64,000 bases of DNA from Erodium maritimum (GCA_963921825.1 OY997592.1:19409432-19473431), one strand, 5' to 3'. Counted from the first letter of the stretch, positions 1-12,575 are shown. The notes: a model not told the origin generated them from the sequence alone. Translations and numbers: made by a program.

Positions 1-970
1 CAATTCTGCCCTCTAACTGTGTCCCTTTCCTTTGTGAAAGAGTGTCGAGGAACTGCATTTGCTCGGGAGGTAGCCCGGACGGCGCCGACTGGGAGGATTG
101 GGAGGATTGGGCTTTGCCTCGAGCCCTGGCCTTGGCTCTCTTCTGCCCGATCGGACGATCCTCGGTGGTAAACGAGTTCAACTCGTGGTCGAAGTCGTCT
201 CCAAAAGTGCGAGACTCGTCCATCCTCGTGCGCTTGCTTCCATCACTGTCGGCGTCGAGGTTGAGGTCAAGGTCGGGGATGTCACATTCTGGAACGTTTT
301 TCGTGAAAAACTTCGGTTGCCCCCTCACGATGAGCCACATATGCTTGAATTTGAACACATGCCCTTCCTCCCTCAAGTACGCCGCTTCAGCGCCTGCCAG
401 CACGTCAACCTCGTTCCTCCCGCTTGTCACCGTGTTCTCAAAGTTGGTGTACTTCTCCTGGAACTTGGTGATGAAGCCTTTAACCTTATGCCAATGGTCC
501 TTTCACGCCATCCACGCCCGAGGTGGGTCCTCTGCCGGTCTAACCGCCTCGTACTCGGCATGCACCTTTTGCCAGTACTTGTCATTCTTCTGGTTCTTCC
601 CGTTGATGGGGTCGAGCGAGTTGTTCAGCCACGCTCGGGCCAATCTGGTCTCCTCCTCAGCGGTCCACTTCGGTCGCGGAAGTGGTCTCGGCGTCGCTGA
701 AGATGCCGCCGCCTTCCCCTTCCTCCTCCTCGCTTGCGTCGGAGCTGACTGGCAAGGTTGGGTGGCCGGAACGAGTTGGGAAGGTTGCACTTGGGAATCT
801 GGCCATTGGGTCGGCGGGGTGTATGGAGGAAGCGGCGTTGAGTGCCCCGATTGGAGGAGTTGGGAAAAGGAGGAGTAGTGCCCCAAGAAGTCCTCTTCGG
901 TGTGTTGAGAACTCACGTCTTCATCATCCATGGAGTCGGAAAGGGATTGGAGGGCTTCATTCGGATCCAT
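1..970 (-). pseudogene. Myb/trihelix-like protein of a Harbinger-type element, partial
   Basis: The ATG at 970 opens with an acidic, Ser/Gln-rich region. A Lys/Arg stretch follows, then a Myb/SANT-like segment (PKWTAEEETRLARAWLN, about residues 105-150). After an in-frame TGA at 503-505 the same frame continues through KDHWHKV and a charged tail to the window edge, where it ends QMQFLDTLSQRKG like the NAM-associated C-terminal domain. Many plant genomes label such proteins 'glutathione S-transferase T3-like'; they are related to the DNA-binding ORF1 of PIF/Harbinger transposons. The TGA sits where relatives have an aromatic residue or Cys, so this copy is probably dead unless read through. 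Confidence 0.7.
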
Positions 971-1070
971 AACGAGTGTTAGGAAATTTTTTTGGAGAGA
1001 ATTTGATGAAGAATAGAGGAAGGGAAGCTAAAAACAAGTGAAGAGAGGGTAAAATTTGAGTTGGGGGTGG

Positions 1071-1081
1071 ATCTGTATTTA
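1071..1081 (-). promoter_or_regulatory. TATA-type box of the Myb-like ORF
   Basis: The minus strand reads TATAAATACAG about 110 bp upstream of the ATG at 970. The two sister elements have TATAAATACCC at 15595 and 49543, 100-114 bp before their ATGs. Confidence 0.55.
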
Positions 1082-1451
1082 TAAAGGAAGGAATTTAGGG
1101 CTTTTTGGGGGTCGGCGTCGCCACGTGGCGGGTCGTGACTGGCCATCCGACTAGCCGTTGGCGCCAGACACGACCAGCAGCGTCGTTGCCAGAACCAGCC
1201 ACGACCGCCCTGACACGCCTTCCAGACACGACCGTTGGAGGTGCTCTAAATGTTTAGATAGTATTCTGATTCCGGTGTGAAAGTACGAAAATATTGTGTT
1301 ATATCCTTGTACCTATGAATTTGAAACAATAACGTGTGAATTATTGTGTCGTTGAATCTTGTCTAGATAGTAAGTCAATATTATTAAACAAGTCTACCAT
1401 TTGTATTCGAGACTAAACCATTGCACCTGAAAGATCTGACATGTGCTCAGT

Positions 1452-2686
1452 GAGGAGAAATCTAATAGAAACTCCTCTTATCCTAAAAACTGTGTGAACC
1501 AATCCTAGCCACACACCCTTTAGATCCAACATTCACCATAATGCCACATCATCACTCCAATTCCACCAAAACTCACGCCACTTTCATCCTCTCTCACACA
1601 AGCAAATGCATAATTGTAATAGCATGGTGCCATGTGAACAAGTGTCCATTTTTTTCTTAACCAATTCACTAATTTAATATTTCCCGATTCGTTTGAACTC
1701 CGATTAGCTTCAAACTTGTGCCAATATTTTTCTTTTTCCAAGGACTTTAAATCAAGATCAGTCATGAATATATTTTGAAGCACGAAAATAAAAAGTTATA
1801 TTGGTGTGATAAAAACAATGTTGAGTGTTGATAAATCTTCACTAATAATTTTTTTTATATAGGGCTATCAAACTAGTGCTAAATAGTGTTTAGTGTTGAT
1901 AAAACTAATGCTTAGTGTTCATAAAAAAACATGTGATTATGTGATAAAAATCATGTTCGATTTTGGAAAATGAGGTGATAAAACTAGTGTTCAGTGTTGA
2001 TAAACCCAGTGTATAGTGTTGATAAACCCAGTGTATAGTGTTGATAAAAATTACCCAGACTTAACTTTTTTTTTAAATCAGCCCCGAAATGAGGGTGATA
2101 ACCTAGAGTTTAGTGTTGATAAAAAAACATGTGATGGGATGATAAGAACACATGTAATTTAATGATAAACATAGTGTTTAGTGTTGATAAAAACTAGTGC
2201 TTAGTGTTCATAAAAAACATGTGATGATGTGATAACAATCATATTCGATTTTGGAAAATGAGGTGATAAAACTAGTGTTCAGTGTTGATAAACCCATTGT
2301 ATAGTGTTGATAAACCCAATGTATAGTGTTGATAAAAATTACCCAGACTTAACTTTTTTTTAAAAATCAGCCCCGAAATAAAAAAAACCGTGCTTCAAAA
2401 TATATTCATGACTGATCTTGATAGAAATCCCTTGAAAAAAACAAAACTAATGGCGCAAGTTTGAAGCCAATCAGAGTTCAAACGAAGCGGGAAACATTAA
2501 ATTAGTGAATTGGTAAAAAAAATATGATGGTTTTACTAAAAAGCCCTTACCACTAACTAAAAAGTGTTGGATTTTTTTGCAGTCAACAAATCAATTGCAT
2601 CTCATCCATCCATTCTTAAAATGAATGGCTTGGATTGGTTCACACGGTTTTTACGTTAAGGAGTGGTTTTTATTTGATTTTTCCAC
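1452..2686. mobile_element. MULE-like MITE, copy A (TSD TGTGCTCAGT)
   Basis: Both ends are flanked by TGTGCTCAGT (1442-1451 and 2687-2696), a 9-10 bp duplication as expected for Mutator-like elements. The terminal inverted repeats are long, about 300 bp: the block around 1690-1790 returns inverted at about 2390-2500. The outermost bases are GAGGAGAAATC and, inverted, GTGGAAAAATC. No transposase is present. A short minus-strand ORF at 1520-1783 lies in the inverted repeat and is treated as a by-product. Copy B lies at 50113-51827. Confidence 0.8.
1840..2380. repeat. Internal tandem repeats of MULE-like copy A
   Basis: About two copies of a roughly 270-290 bp unit. Each contains many GTGTTGATAAA-like words and ends in ACCCAGACTTAAC (near 2053 and 2341). 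Copy B has four units, so the array has changed in length between copies. Confidence 0.75.
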
Positions 2687-3134
2687 TGTGCTCAGTTAAT
2701 AAGCAATAGGATAAAATGTTATTGGCTTCATAAAAGACAAATCAAACATTAAATTTTCTCTATACCATTGATGTTTCGGGAAGACTAAGAGCATGCGCAT
2801 CTTACTTTTTAGGGGTTCAGATCACTCATACAATAAACCTAAATCGAAAAACGCATGGTACAAATAAATATAGGGACGATTCAAGTTCCTTAAATAAGGA
2901 ACCTTAAACATGAACCCAAATTTTAATGTTACTACTATGAATTTGAACAGGTTCATGAACCGGGAGAGTCCAATGAAAACGTACCACATGGTATTTTCTT
3001 TAAAGAACATTCTATTTTAATATTTTTTAATTCTTTTTTTCTTAATTTTTATTTATTTATTTTATTTTATTATTTATTTTCATTATTCTTTTTCCTAATT
3101 CTTAAAAAAATATTTTTCTTTAATTTTAATTAAG
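2687..3134. other. AT-rich spacer, nothing assigned
   Basis: No gene-like ORF is seen. At 2790 a lone TAA plus GAGCATGCGCATC resembles a Harbinger-like left end, but no matching right end was found. The last 150 bp are T-rich runs. Confidence 0.4.
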
Positions 3135-3164
3135 GGAAAATTTCACTTTAATACCCTGCCAAAC

Positions 3165-6100
3165 TTTTTTTTTATCAGCAAAGCGAATTTAAATTAAGCC
3201 TCTTTCGAGGGAAAAGAGGGGTTACAACGTTCAGAAGAAGAAAAAATTACAACTAAGAAAGAGATGAACAGAACAAGAGGGGGCAAATTGCAACAGAATG
3301 AAGAAACTTAGGGATCAAGAAACCCCGCCCACAAACCAAGAAGCCACCAACTATGACCAGAATGAAAGAGATGTGATCCCAGCTAGGCCACCAAAAGCAA
3401 AGAACCATTGAACCCAAACCAACTCAAAGTCCTCGCCTGAACTCCAACCCATGATTTAAAGACAAAATAAAGAACCAGCACCAAGAGAAGAAGACTGAGG
3501 GCCTGAAAGACCCAAGGAAGATACAAAAACAGGGAGAAGCCAACAAAAGCAAAGCAGCCAGAAGAGAGTCCTCAACATAAAGGGATGAAACCACCAAACA
3601 CAAACAAAAATATCTCTCCAATATATAAGAGGAGAAGGAACCTTGAGCCACAGAAACTACAACTACCGAAGGGCGCTTCTTCACTACCCTCTCCAAAACC
3701 AAACAGCACCCAAATACCCTCCATTTACAAAGGATTTGAACACCACCAAACTTCTCAAACACTACCCAGAACATCACTGAGGTACAACCAAGAGCTTTGA
3801 TCTTTTGTTCCAACCATCATGAGAGCTTAATTGGAGATAATGCAGTTGGATCCTTTATCCAACTGACCTTCTATGTCTGAATCCTTCTCAAGATCTACAG
3901 AATCATACTCAGAGCCTCCCTCAAAATCTATAGTATTATTTTTTAGATCTTCTAGGTCCTTTAGCTGATTCAAAATAACTTGATCTGAGACCTTGACCTT
4001 CAGTCCTATGGCTTTACCAAAACCCCAAGCTTTTTTTGGCAAAGTAACTTTCCTCCAGAAAGACTTCTTATTGTTCAAACTTGCTACTTGATTTTCTGAA
4101 AATGTTGGGGTTGTGTCTGCAGGAGCCTTTTCTTTAAGTTTCGATCTGGTGCTGAAGGCATGAGGTGGGGGTCCTCTGGAAATTTTCTTCTTCTTTAAAC
4201 AAGTCTTAGGTTTTGGAAATGAAGCTGCTTTGTTTAGACCTAATAACTCAGCCACTTCGTTAACTTGGGACTGTTCATGTTGATTACAAATATCAGTTGC
4301 ACTGTTCAAGAAGTCCAACCCTAGCAGAGCCTTTGATTGAGAATGTGTGGAACCAAAATTCTTTTCCATGTCAGAAGAAAATAAAGCTTTCAGAGGGGTA
4401 TAGCAAGGAGAGCATGACAAAGGTTATTTAGCCTCTCCCCCTAATAAATACCCAACTGCATTTGTCCTTTCTAGCAAGATAAAAGAGGATTGATGTTGAG
4501 TAGATAACTGGATAGTAGAATTACCCTTTGGAATGTAGGGAGAAGGTAACTCTGTCTCATCCAACTTAGAAAGAGCCAAGGTGTTGACAGGACTTATGAG
4601 CTGAATAGTAGAAGAGATGAAAGGCTGAGGTTGGATTTGAATTGGATCTTCAAGTAATTGAGCATGTACTGTAGAGATTGCAACTTCAGAAGTAGCTATT
4701 TGAACTTTATGCCTTAACTCTTCACGATTATCCACAAGAAATGATTCTGAACTTTCCATCTGAAGTTCTTGCAAGCTGGTTACCAACTCAGTATCAAAGG
4801 TATCCTTCACTAATAAATTCTCCAGAGTTGCAGAGATATCCTGATTTTCACCAGACAATAAATTTTGTGGTAATTGAGTATTAACTCCTCCTGCTACTAT
4901 AATAGAATAAACTGCCTTTGTCCCCTTTGTAGCTGAAATATCTTCTTTGAGAGTAACTTCAAATTCAGAAGACATCAAGTCATCTGAATTCTTTTCTGAT
5001 GTATCATCACCAGTCTTCTCTTTTGAATGAGAAGATCTTGTAGAGTCTGAACTAGTAGAAGAATCATAGTTTGGGGGAAAGATAGGTACTGCATGTACTT
5101 CAATTGTAGTGATCAAAACTTTGTAACGTTTCTTCCCCAAAAAAATCTCCACTTCCTCAGAAAAAGCATTCAGCTTGAATGTATGGATTAGAACATAAGC
5201 TATATCCCCAAAAGTTCCCATTTTTTAAATAGGATGAGTATAGACAACCGTACTAGAATCTGCAATTGCAGCCTGAAATGTTTCTTCACACCATCCTTTG
5301 AAGGGGATCCCATGAATGGCCACCCAAACAAACTTTCCACCTTTGTCACACAAATTTTCAAAACCAGGTAGGAAGGTGAGCCAAGATTGTAGCCATATTC
5401 CCTCCTGCTTCTGCAAGTCCTCATTAAGATCTCCATCTGGACAATACACTAGAACAACTTTGTTTCCCATGGCTTTGAATTGGAAATCATAGACACCTTT
5501 TATAGCAATCTCCCTCATAACTGCCTCCACACTTAAATTAAGATGAGTTATAGCTAGATGTGCCTTTTTAAATATTTTTACTTAAGCTGATACAACTAAG
5601 CCTCTAAGAGTATAATCTGCATAAGTGAGATAATACTTATCTTCATAGTGAGGGTATGAACTATTTGCAGTAGCCTTTGTCTGTCCTTTGCTCCTATCCC
5701 AGGCCTTTGTTACAAACAATCTATGGTTATAGATCTGATAACCATTAAACTTTTGAATTGCTTCTTCTAAAGCTTGTGGAGAATTATAATAAACAAAACC
5801 ACAAGATCTCCCTCTTTTTGTTTGGTCTTGTTGTCTTTAAAGGTTTGCAAAATCCAAAAGAAGCTCCAAATAAGTTGGCCAACCAGATTGTATCTGTCTT
5901 TGGAGGAAGACTGCAAATGAAAGCCGTATAGAAAAATCTTTCTTTGTTGGCTCTTGAATATGAACTCTGCCCTTGTAAAACTTGAACAAGCTTCCTCTTT
6001 TTCATAGCTATTTGAGGTAGCACATTTTCAAATCCAGGGGGAGGATAGCCCATTGAAGATGACTCGAGTTGTCCTTGTAAATTGTCAGCCACTATTACTG

Positions 6101-6554
6101 ATTTGAGGTGCTTAGCTTTCCTAAGGATACAGGAAGACTCCTCTTCTTCCGAAACAATCTTCTCCAGTACAGGAAAATCTCCAGATTTTTTTTGACCCTC
6201 CCTCATTGAAGATGACCAGAGAAGAGGAAAGCCACCACAAAGCCCCGAGAACAAACCTAAAAAATGAGACCCAGGCTCGAGAATGCAGAAGCGAAGCTCA
6301 CAAGGACTTACCTAGAGAGTTAACGCAGGGAGCAGACGGTGAAAACCCCCATCAGAATTGACCTTGATACGGCCGGAAACCGGGTTGGAAGCTCTTGCAT
6401 CGCTGACCCTCAACTTGCAGCGCAGAAGCTCTGGGCACCAAACCCCTCACACGAGGAACTGGCTAATGAGCTAGAGGAAAGTTCAGAGAGTCCAGTGACA
6501 CCAAGAATCCCTTCTCCCCCATTGAAATGGTCTGAGAAGGCCGGAAAATCACGT
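3165..6554 (-). mobile_element. ORF1-only LINE with both ends present (TSD CTGCCAAAC)
   Basis: The element is flanked by CTGCCAAAC at 3156-3164 and 6555-6563. Its 3' end is a poly(A) tract (poly-T on + at 3165). It holds a leader of about 300 bp, an ORF1 region (6254-3827) and about 660 bp of 3' untranslated sequence. No endonuclease or reverse transcriptase (ORF2) is present, although both ends exist. Ordinary LINE loss removes the 5' end instead, so this is an internally deleted or ORF1-only form, similar in plan to mammalian HAL1. The 3' tail carries CCTCTTTTCCCTCGAAAGAG before TTTAAATT and the poly(A). Confidence 0.75.
3827..6254 (-). pseudogene. LINE ORF1: RRM plus DUF4283-like domain
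   Basis: The open frame begins MFSGLCGGFP at 6254. It carries an RRM-like RNP2 segment (FFYTAFICSLPPKTDTIWLA) near 5940-5880, then shifts frame near 5800 into RGRSCGFVYYNSP, the RNP1-like strand. After a TAA it resumes at 5530 with a DUF4283-like block (GGKFVWVAIHGIPFKGW). TAA codons near 5222 and 4421 interrupt the Ser/Thr-rich C-terminal part, which ends NCIISN at 3827. In LINEs ORF1 binds the element's RNA. This copy is not functional as it stands. Domain names are from motif reading, not a search. Confidence 0.65.
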
Positions 6555-6863
6555 CTGCCAAACATTTAATTTCACTTTGCTACCCTGGCATAATTTTTTT
6601 GCAATTTCATACCTAAACCAAACATTTAATTTCACTTTAGTACCCAATTGTTAACTTTCTGTTAGTTTGGATGAGAAAAGGTAAAAAGACCATAATACCC
6701 CTAACTATTACTCAAATTTTCAAACTCATGTCATTGGTTCAGAATTTGAAAATAAGTGAAATGACAATAATGCCCTTCATTGTTATGGTGTTAAAATGAA
6801 AATTTCATTATTTATAAAATAAAATCAGTTTTTTTTATAAATTTAGTTTTTTTTTTATAATAC

Positions 6864-7306
6864 CCTTTGAGAAGGGCTCTGGTTTGGTTAGGGCTCGTTA
6901 GGCTCTTGTGTGTTTGGTTGGCCCTTTATTCTCCGGTTGCTGATGTTGTTGTGGATGATCTTCATTTCGGGAAGTTGATTTCGTCTTGGAAGCCGGTTGG
7001 GATAGCCTGGTGCAGTAAAGGTTTATTGGTGTTTCAGCTTTTGTTTCAGCATCAGCTGGTTTAGTTGAAGTGGGTGTTGGATGGTGTAGGTTTAAGCTTT
7101 TAAGTGACCCTGTTTTGAGGTGCTCGGTTTGTTTTTCACTAGTGTTTTGGTTTAGTTTCTTTTCTCTTTGGGATGGGTTGTTTGCCTCAGGTGTGTTCGA
7201 TTGTTCATTTGTAATATTTTGTTCTTAGATCTGTAGCTAGATATTTGTACTCCTTTTTCCTCTCAAAAGAGGTTTAATCAACATTTTCTCTTCTGATCAA
7301 AAGAAA
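6864..7306 (+). mobile_element. LINE 3' end fragment
   Basis: A TG-rich stretch without a convincing ORF ends in CTCTCAAAAGAGG, TTTAATCAACA and CTGATCAAAAGAAAA. This matches in order the hairpin-plus-tail of the LINE at 3165-6554 and of the retroposon ending at 61712. Only the last 440 bp or so are present. Confidence 0.55.
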
Positions 7307-9167
7307 AGGTCGAAGCTCAACTGAATTTCATGATTTGCATGATCAATAACGTCTTCACTAATCCTTGTGTTTATGATTTTGCATATATTTTCTTAAGCCG
7401 ATTTGTCTACATGTGCTATATATATGTTGAATTATGATAGTTTCGTACTTTAGACTCGTATATTTATTAAAAGTATCATTGTGTATTGAAACATCAAATA
7501 TATTAAACCCACATAATAGTCGATGTGAATCACAAACCATAATAATTTTGGCACTACTTTAATGTTTTCTCTTAAGCAGAGGAACCCTAGCTATGACGGC
7601 TGCGAGAATCAACACTTACAAAGGAGAATTTGTGCTTCCTTGTCCACTACATAAGCCACTGGTGATACCTTCTTCTTGACCAAAGGGCTCCAACGTATGG
7701 AAAGACCACCATGATCATGTGCCGCCCAAGCTCCTACACCAATGGAGATATGTTCGAAGATAATAGTGTGAGGGCGTTCGACTGCCGATCGGGAAAGGTT
7801 TATGACGTTCCTAAGATTGTAAATTTGACCTTGTCCTTGGAGAGAAGAATCCACGAGCCTCAGTCATTTTTCGGTTATTTCTGGTTATATCGACATCGGT
7901 GAAGACCAAGTTGCCCACGCAACGTGGTGGTGGTGGCAGTCTGACTCTGGGTGACGGCATTACGACGTCCATTGGGTGTGAGAGCCATCTTGTTTGGAGG
8001 ATCCTAGCGATTCCTTTGAGTTTGGGCATCATCCTAAGGGGTGTGGTCGAAGGAGAGCACCAATAGAGGATGAGTGGTGTGACTGGGGAACAGGACAATA
8101 GGTTGACATCACTGGGATTGGCTTGTTCAATCCCAAATCTACGCCAATGGTGGTCGAGACAAAGGACCTCTCCGCGTCCAAAACGGGGGAGGAACAAAGA
8201 CTCCGGACAACAAGAAATCTGAAAGCCAAAATGGACGGCTTGGTACGACGCTACAGTGGCTGTCCTGAGTGAGGCTGGAGGGACTTCCCGGTCTAGTTCT
8301 GTGGTCCCTCTTGGGAACGAAAACGATTTGTGGGGGACTTTCTGGACGCAGGATCCAAAGGATTCCCACACTCCGATGGAGTGCCATAAGCTATGGTAGG
8401 GGCCACAAGCACCCTCACTTCTGTCAATGAAGAGCTCGTGGTATAGTGGGGGTCGACCAAAAACACCATCTCACTGGTGTATGGTGGGAGTGGTTCCACC
8501 AAGTTCTGGCATAGTACTCGCCTACCACCTCGTGCACCAACACGCCCTAGTCTACCATATTAAGTAAGACGACGCATGCCGAGACCATGAGAGAGTATAA
8601 AGTTTGCCTAGACGCCACTCCAAAAATGGGTCGGCTCTAACCTAACTTTCTATTTGGATTCGTTGTATCGGTTTTTTTGAACGATATCACAGTATCACCT
8701 TCCAAACATCTCAATGAAGAACTCCGATATTTAAGTATTTATATTCAGTTTTTAGTTTCTATTTCCTTTTGATCCCATGATGTTAGGACCAATTATTCAG
8801 TATTTTTGCGTTTGAACTATGTTTTGCCTGCTTTGGTCGAGTTTTTTTATTTTTCTAATACACGACCATGTTTGCAGTTAAAAAAAACATAATAAGTCGA
8901 TAAATATGTACATAGGAAAGTTTGTTTCATGTCACAATCTCTAATTTTCTTTGAAGGCATAATTGTTCTTAAATGTTATTGCAGATCAATCAGAGGCAAT
9001 GCTAGATATTTTTTTCAACAATAGTTTTGATTTTTCATAACTTATATGTTTTAGAGTATGAATGAAAATATAGTTTCCTACATTTGCTTGACACGTGTTT
9101 GGATACAAAATATACATCCATGATGTTTTATTATTATGAAGAAAGTATCTAAAATAATAGACAAAAT
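7307..9167. other. Unassigned sequence, coding-like between 7.6 and 8.5 kb
   Basis: The minus strand has overlapping open stretches at 8502-7609 with few shared features (for example EPLPPYTSEM and YNLRNVINLS). No family is recognised and several frames are open together, which suggests decayed coding sequence. 8640-9167 is AT-rich and I see nothing in it. Confidence 0.35.
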
Positions 9168-9389
9168 TGTTGTGAAATTACTGACTGATCTAGAGTATCA
9201 AATTCTCATATATCAATAGATAAAGAGATTCAAAAGAAAACTTTCTTTATCATTTTTCTCTTCTTGATTTCCGTATCTCTCATATGAACAATTTGTGATG
9301 TATATATAGCTTATACACAAAGATGAGTCATAGACTCGTGTGTCTCATGCAAGGGTAGTGGCCACCCAAGCAACATGTGTCTCACAACA
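9168..9389 (-). repeat. 3' LTR of the minus-strand copia element
   Basis: Near-identical to 18977-19196, with about nine differences and one 2-bp length change. TSD AAAAT lies at 9163-9167. Confidence 0.9.
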
Positions 9390-9638
9390 CCTCCCCTTGG
9401 ACACCACCATTAACGAATACATCAAATGCGCCTTAAGTTGCCTCGTTAAAAACCTCCTCAGGAAAACCCGGTGGGACAAAACTTGTAAGGAAAATATTGC
9501 AACTCGCAAAACATGCTTCATGTTGTGCTTGATGTTGCATCGTTAAAAAGCTTTCCAAGAAAACCATGTGGGACAAAACTTGGATAAGGGAAAAAGAGTG
9601 CAGCGCACAAAATTTGTCTCCCCCTGACTTCAGGCAGA

Positions 9639-10079
9639 CTACTTTGGTTTCTTGCTGAGGCGACGCATGCCGATTCTGTGAACTAGCTTCTCAAAGGTAG
9701 AAGTTGGCAAAGCTTTAGTAAATAAACCAACAAGATTCTCGCAGGACCGAATCTGCTTGATATCTATCTCATTACTCTTCTGTAGCTCAAGAGTATAAAA
9801 GAACTTCGGAGAGATGTGCTTGATTATGTCTCCTTTGATATAGCCTTCTCTGACTTGAGCTATACAAGATGCATTGTCTTCATATATAATGGAAGGAGAG
9901 CTTGACAGAAGAATGCCGATTGAGCATAACACATGCTTCAAAACGGATCGCAAGAATACACATTCTCGGCTAGCTTCATGTAGCGCCACAATCTCCGAGT
10001 TGTTCGAGGATGTCACAACCAAAGTCTGCTTCGTAGAGCGCCACGAAATTACTGTTTCACTGCATGTGAAAACATATCC
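9639..10079 (-). pseudogene. Copia RNase H part
   Basis: Fossil RNase H region of the Ty1-copia polyprotein, recognised by VISWRSTKQ, EIVALHEASRE, YEDNASCIAQ and the terminal FTKALPTSTF. It is separated from the reverse transcriptase by the solo LTR at 10080. Confidence 0.85.
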
Positions 10080-12204
10080 TGTAAAGACCGAGAAAAACTT
10101 AACGTTTAAATTATTAAATAATAACGTCGAGGTTGGGAACGAGTTTGTTTTGTGTAAAAAAAAGGGCTGGTTCGTTCTTTGGGCCTGGCCCAACCAGTTG
10201 GCCCAAAACCCTGGGTATAAATACCCAAATTTTAGGGTTTTCACCCAAAAATTGTGCTACCCCTCTTCTCTCCTCACGCAGCCGACCTCACCCACCCCTC
10301 TTCTCTCTCTCTTCGTTCTCGGCTTCTCACCACCGATCCCGTCTCCCTCTCTCAACTCCGGTCGCCGGCGCCACAGTCCCGAGTCCGGCCACACCTCCCT
10401 CTCACCCTCGTCTCCACGCCGTCCCGACCTCCCTTTCCCCTTCGCCCCGTCTTCTCCTCTGTCCAACCACGACGGCCACCGCCCCCGTCTTCTCCAGCTC
10501 ACGTCGTCGCCGCCGCCGTTGGCCGAACCCCTCCCTCTCACCCGCGCCGGAATCGACGTCTCTGACCTAAAGGGCCTCTCCCTTCCCTCTCCGTCCAGCC
10601 ACCGCGCCACCACCAAGCCCGTCTCTAACTCTCCCTCGATCGTCCACGCCGGTGCTGCCCCGCCACCGGGAAGACTTGCAGAATCGGGAGCGTCGTAGCT
10701 CCGTCGAGACCCCACCGTGCGTCCAGATCTGACACGGGCGCGAAGCCGCCGTGTCCCGTCGTTCTTCGCCGACGCCACCGTCCCTTTCTCTACGGTTAGG
10801 CCCCGGCCGACGCCGCCCTCACCGGCGGCCGACCGGTTCGAAACCGAACCTTTGTTTTCCAGTTTTCGATTTTCTATTGAATCTGGGTTTTTTTTTGAGA
10901 TCCGGTTAGTGTTGATCGGAAACTGTTTGTGGATCTGACGTTGTGAAGTTTTTGGAATCAGAAATTTTAAGGAAAATAAATTGTTAAAGGGAAAATAAAA
11001 TTAAAACGATTTCAAATATTTTTTTAAGAAAAGAAAGGACGGATTTGAGACTGATTGAACAAAACCGTGGCTTGATTTTGGAACGTTTTGGAACGATTAA
11101 ACTGGACATTTTGGAACGGTTCTGTTGAATCCGGAAGATAGAAGAAACTGAGTTTACAAAAATCAGATTGGAATAAGAGAAGAAAAGGAAGTTGTTTTGA
11201 AACCGTTAGGATTTTGAGATCGGTTTTGGGTGGTGTTGGATCGAAACAGAAACAAACTTAAATTAAAGAAATAAATCAGTTTTGAAAGGAAAGGGAAAAG
11301 AAATCAGTTTTGAGATTAAAGGGTTTCTGTTAAAACGAAATCAGATCTATACCATGAAGGGTTTAAAATCAATTTGGGTTCAAAAACAAGAATCAATTTT
11401 GAAAATAAAACGGTTTTAATCAAAAAGGAAAACGAAACCAGAGTCGAGCAAAAGGTTTTCTTGTTAAGATTATTGGATCGAAACTGGATTGAGATTGGGA
11501 ACCTGAACGTTTAAACTAGATGTTAAACGGATTTAAAACGGAATTTGAGCAGTTGAACGAATCTGGAACTCTAGTTAAAATGGACTGCTAATTGGGTTTA
11601 AAAAGGAACAAAAGAGGACCGCTGAATCGGACCTCGTGCATTGGGACCGTGCCTCGCATGCACCGATTTCGGTGCTCGGGTACTCAAACCCGATTCGCCG
11701 TGACCCCGCTTTTATCCCGCTCAAGTTTAAAGGACAACTGTCGGTTTTAAACTGGTTTAATCGTGACCGTTATATTAACCTGAGAACCGACTTTAATTAT
11801 GGCTTTCGTGTTATCTTTAGCGTCCGGCTTCGATCGAGGTGAAGCCCGGAGGTAGCAAGCCAGAACGTCAGCAGCTAGGAAACATAGCGGTTGTTCTTCG
11901 GTTGAGGTAGGGAAAAGTAGCCGGATCTCGGCCCTGACTAGGGAAAGTTAACAGTAGAATTGCATGTGACACCGGGGTGTCGTGGGTTGAGTAGGTTATC
12001 GAATATTAGAAATGCATGATACGGGATTGTAGTGTTTATGAGAAAAGCATGTGACACTTAGTAGTGTCGTAGGATCAGAGGACTTAGCGATAATTGTTTA
12101 CTGGAGGCATATGACCATGCCCGGAGGTTGTTTGTGAAACTAGCGATCTTAGGACTGTTGGAGGCATCGTTTATGCCGGAGGTTGTTGTGCGTTATTTGT
12201 TGTT

Positions 12205-12575
12205 GAGTTTGGGTGGCCTTGAGAGCCCGTCTTAATTGTTGTTGAGTTTGGGTGGCCTTGAGAGCCCGTGTTACTATTGCTGCGTCTTGGGTGGCCATGA
12301 GAGCCGTATTGTCGTTTTGGTGTTTGGGGTGGCAGTGAGTGCCCGTGGGGTTGTGAAACCGTGTCTTTACTGTTGGTGGTTTTGAGTGGCCGTGAGTGCC
12401 CGTGGGGTTGTTGAGCTCGTGAGTTATGGTTGGTGTCTTGGGAGGCCGTGAGTGCCTGTGGGGCTGTTGAGTCCGTGTCTTACTGTCGGTGTGTCTTGGG
12501 AGACCGTGAGTGCCTGTGGGCTGTTGAGTCCGAGTTTTACTGTTGAGGTGTCTTGAGTGGCCTTGAGTGCCTGTT
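12205..12575 (+). repeat. Degenerate tandem array in solo LTR A
   Basis: About eight uneven copies (39-59 bp apart) built on GGGTGGCCTTGAGAGCCCGT. The same word family forms the cleaner 56-bp array in solo LTR B. Confidence 0.8.

Larger units (their letters stand above)
1..1246 (-). mobile_element. PIF/Harbinger-like element, one end, cut by the window edge
   Basis: The right edge reads GTGCTC followed by TAA, so in minus orientation the element starts GAGCACCTCCAACGG. This is the same GAGCAC start seen at 15251 and 49277, where both ends and a three-base TWA duplication are visible. The other end lies outside the window. The element carries one Myb-like ORF on the minus strand with a TATA-type box about 110 bp upstream. 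No DDE transposase is seen. Superfamily is inferred from the TSD type and the Myb-like protein. Confidence 0.7.
3135..6863. mobile_element. MITE remnant interrupted by a LINE
   Basis: 3135-3164 and 6564-6863 together match the left two-thirds of the intact MITE at 25918-26402, including CATTTAATTTCACTTT, TACCCTGGCATAA and ATACCCCTAACTATTAC. The LINE at 3165-6554 split it. The right end is lost at about 6863, where a LINE tail joins. Confidence 0.7.

Noticed and set aside
1520-1783. 87-codon minus-strand ORF
   Set aside because: It lies wholly in the inverted repeat of the MULE-like MITE and is not kept in copy B.
2790-2830. Possible Harbinger-like left end (TAA, GAGCATGCGCATC)
   Set aside because: No inverted partner with TAA was found downstream; too short to call.
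9874-10938. Several overlapping long ORFs on both strands, Ser/Pro/Arg-rich
   Set aside because: They lie in the GC-rich leader of solo LTR A and start across the copia/LTR junction. Many frames are open together, a compositional effect.
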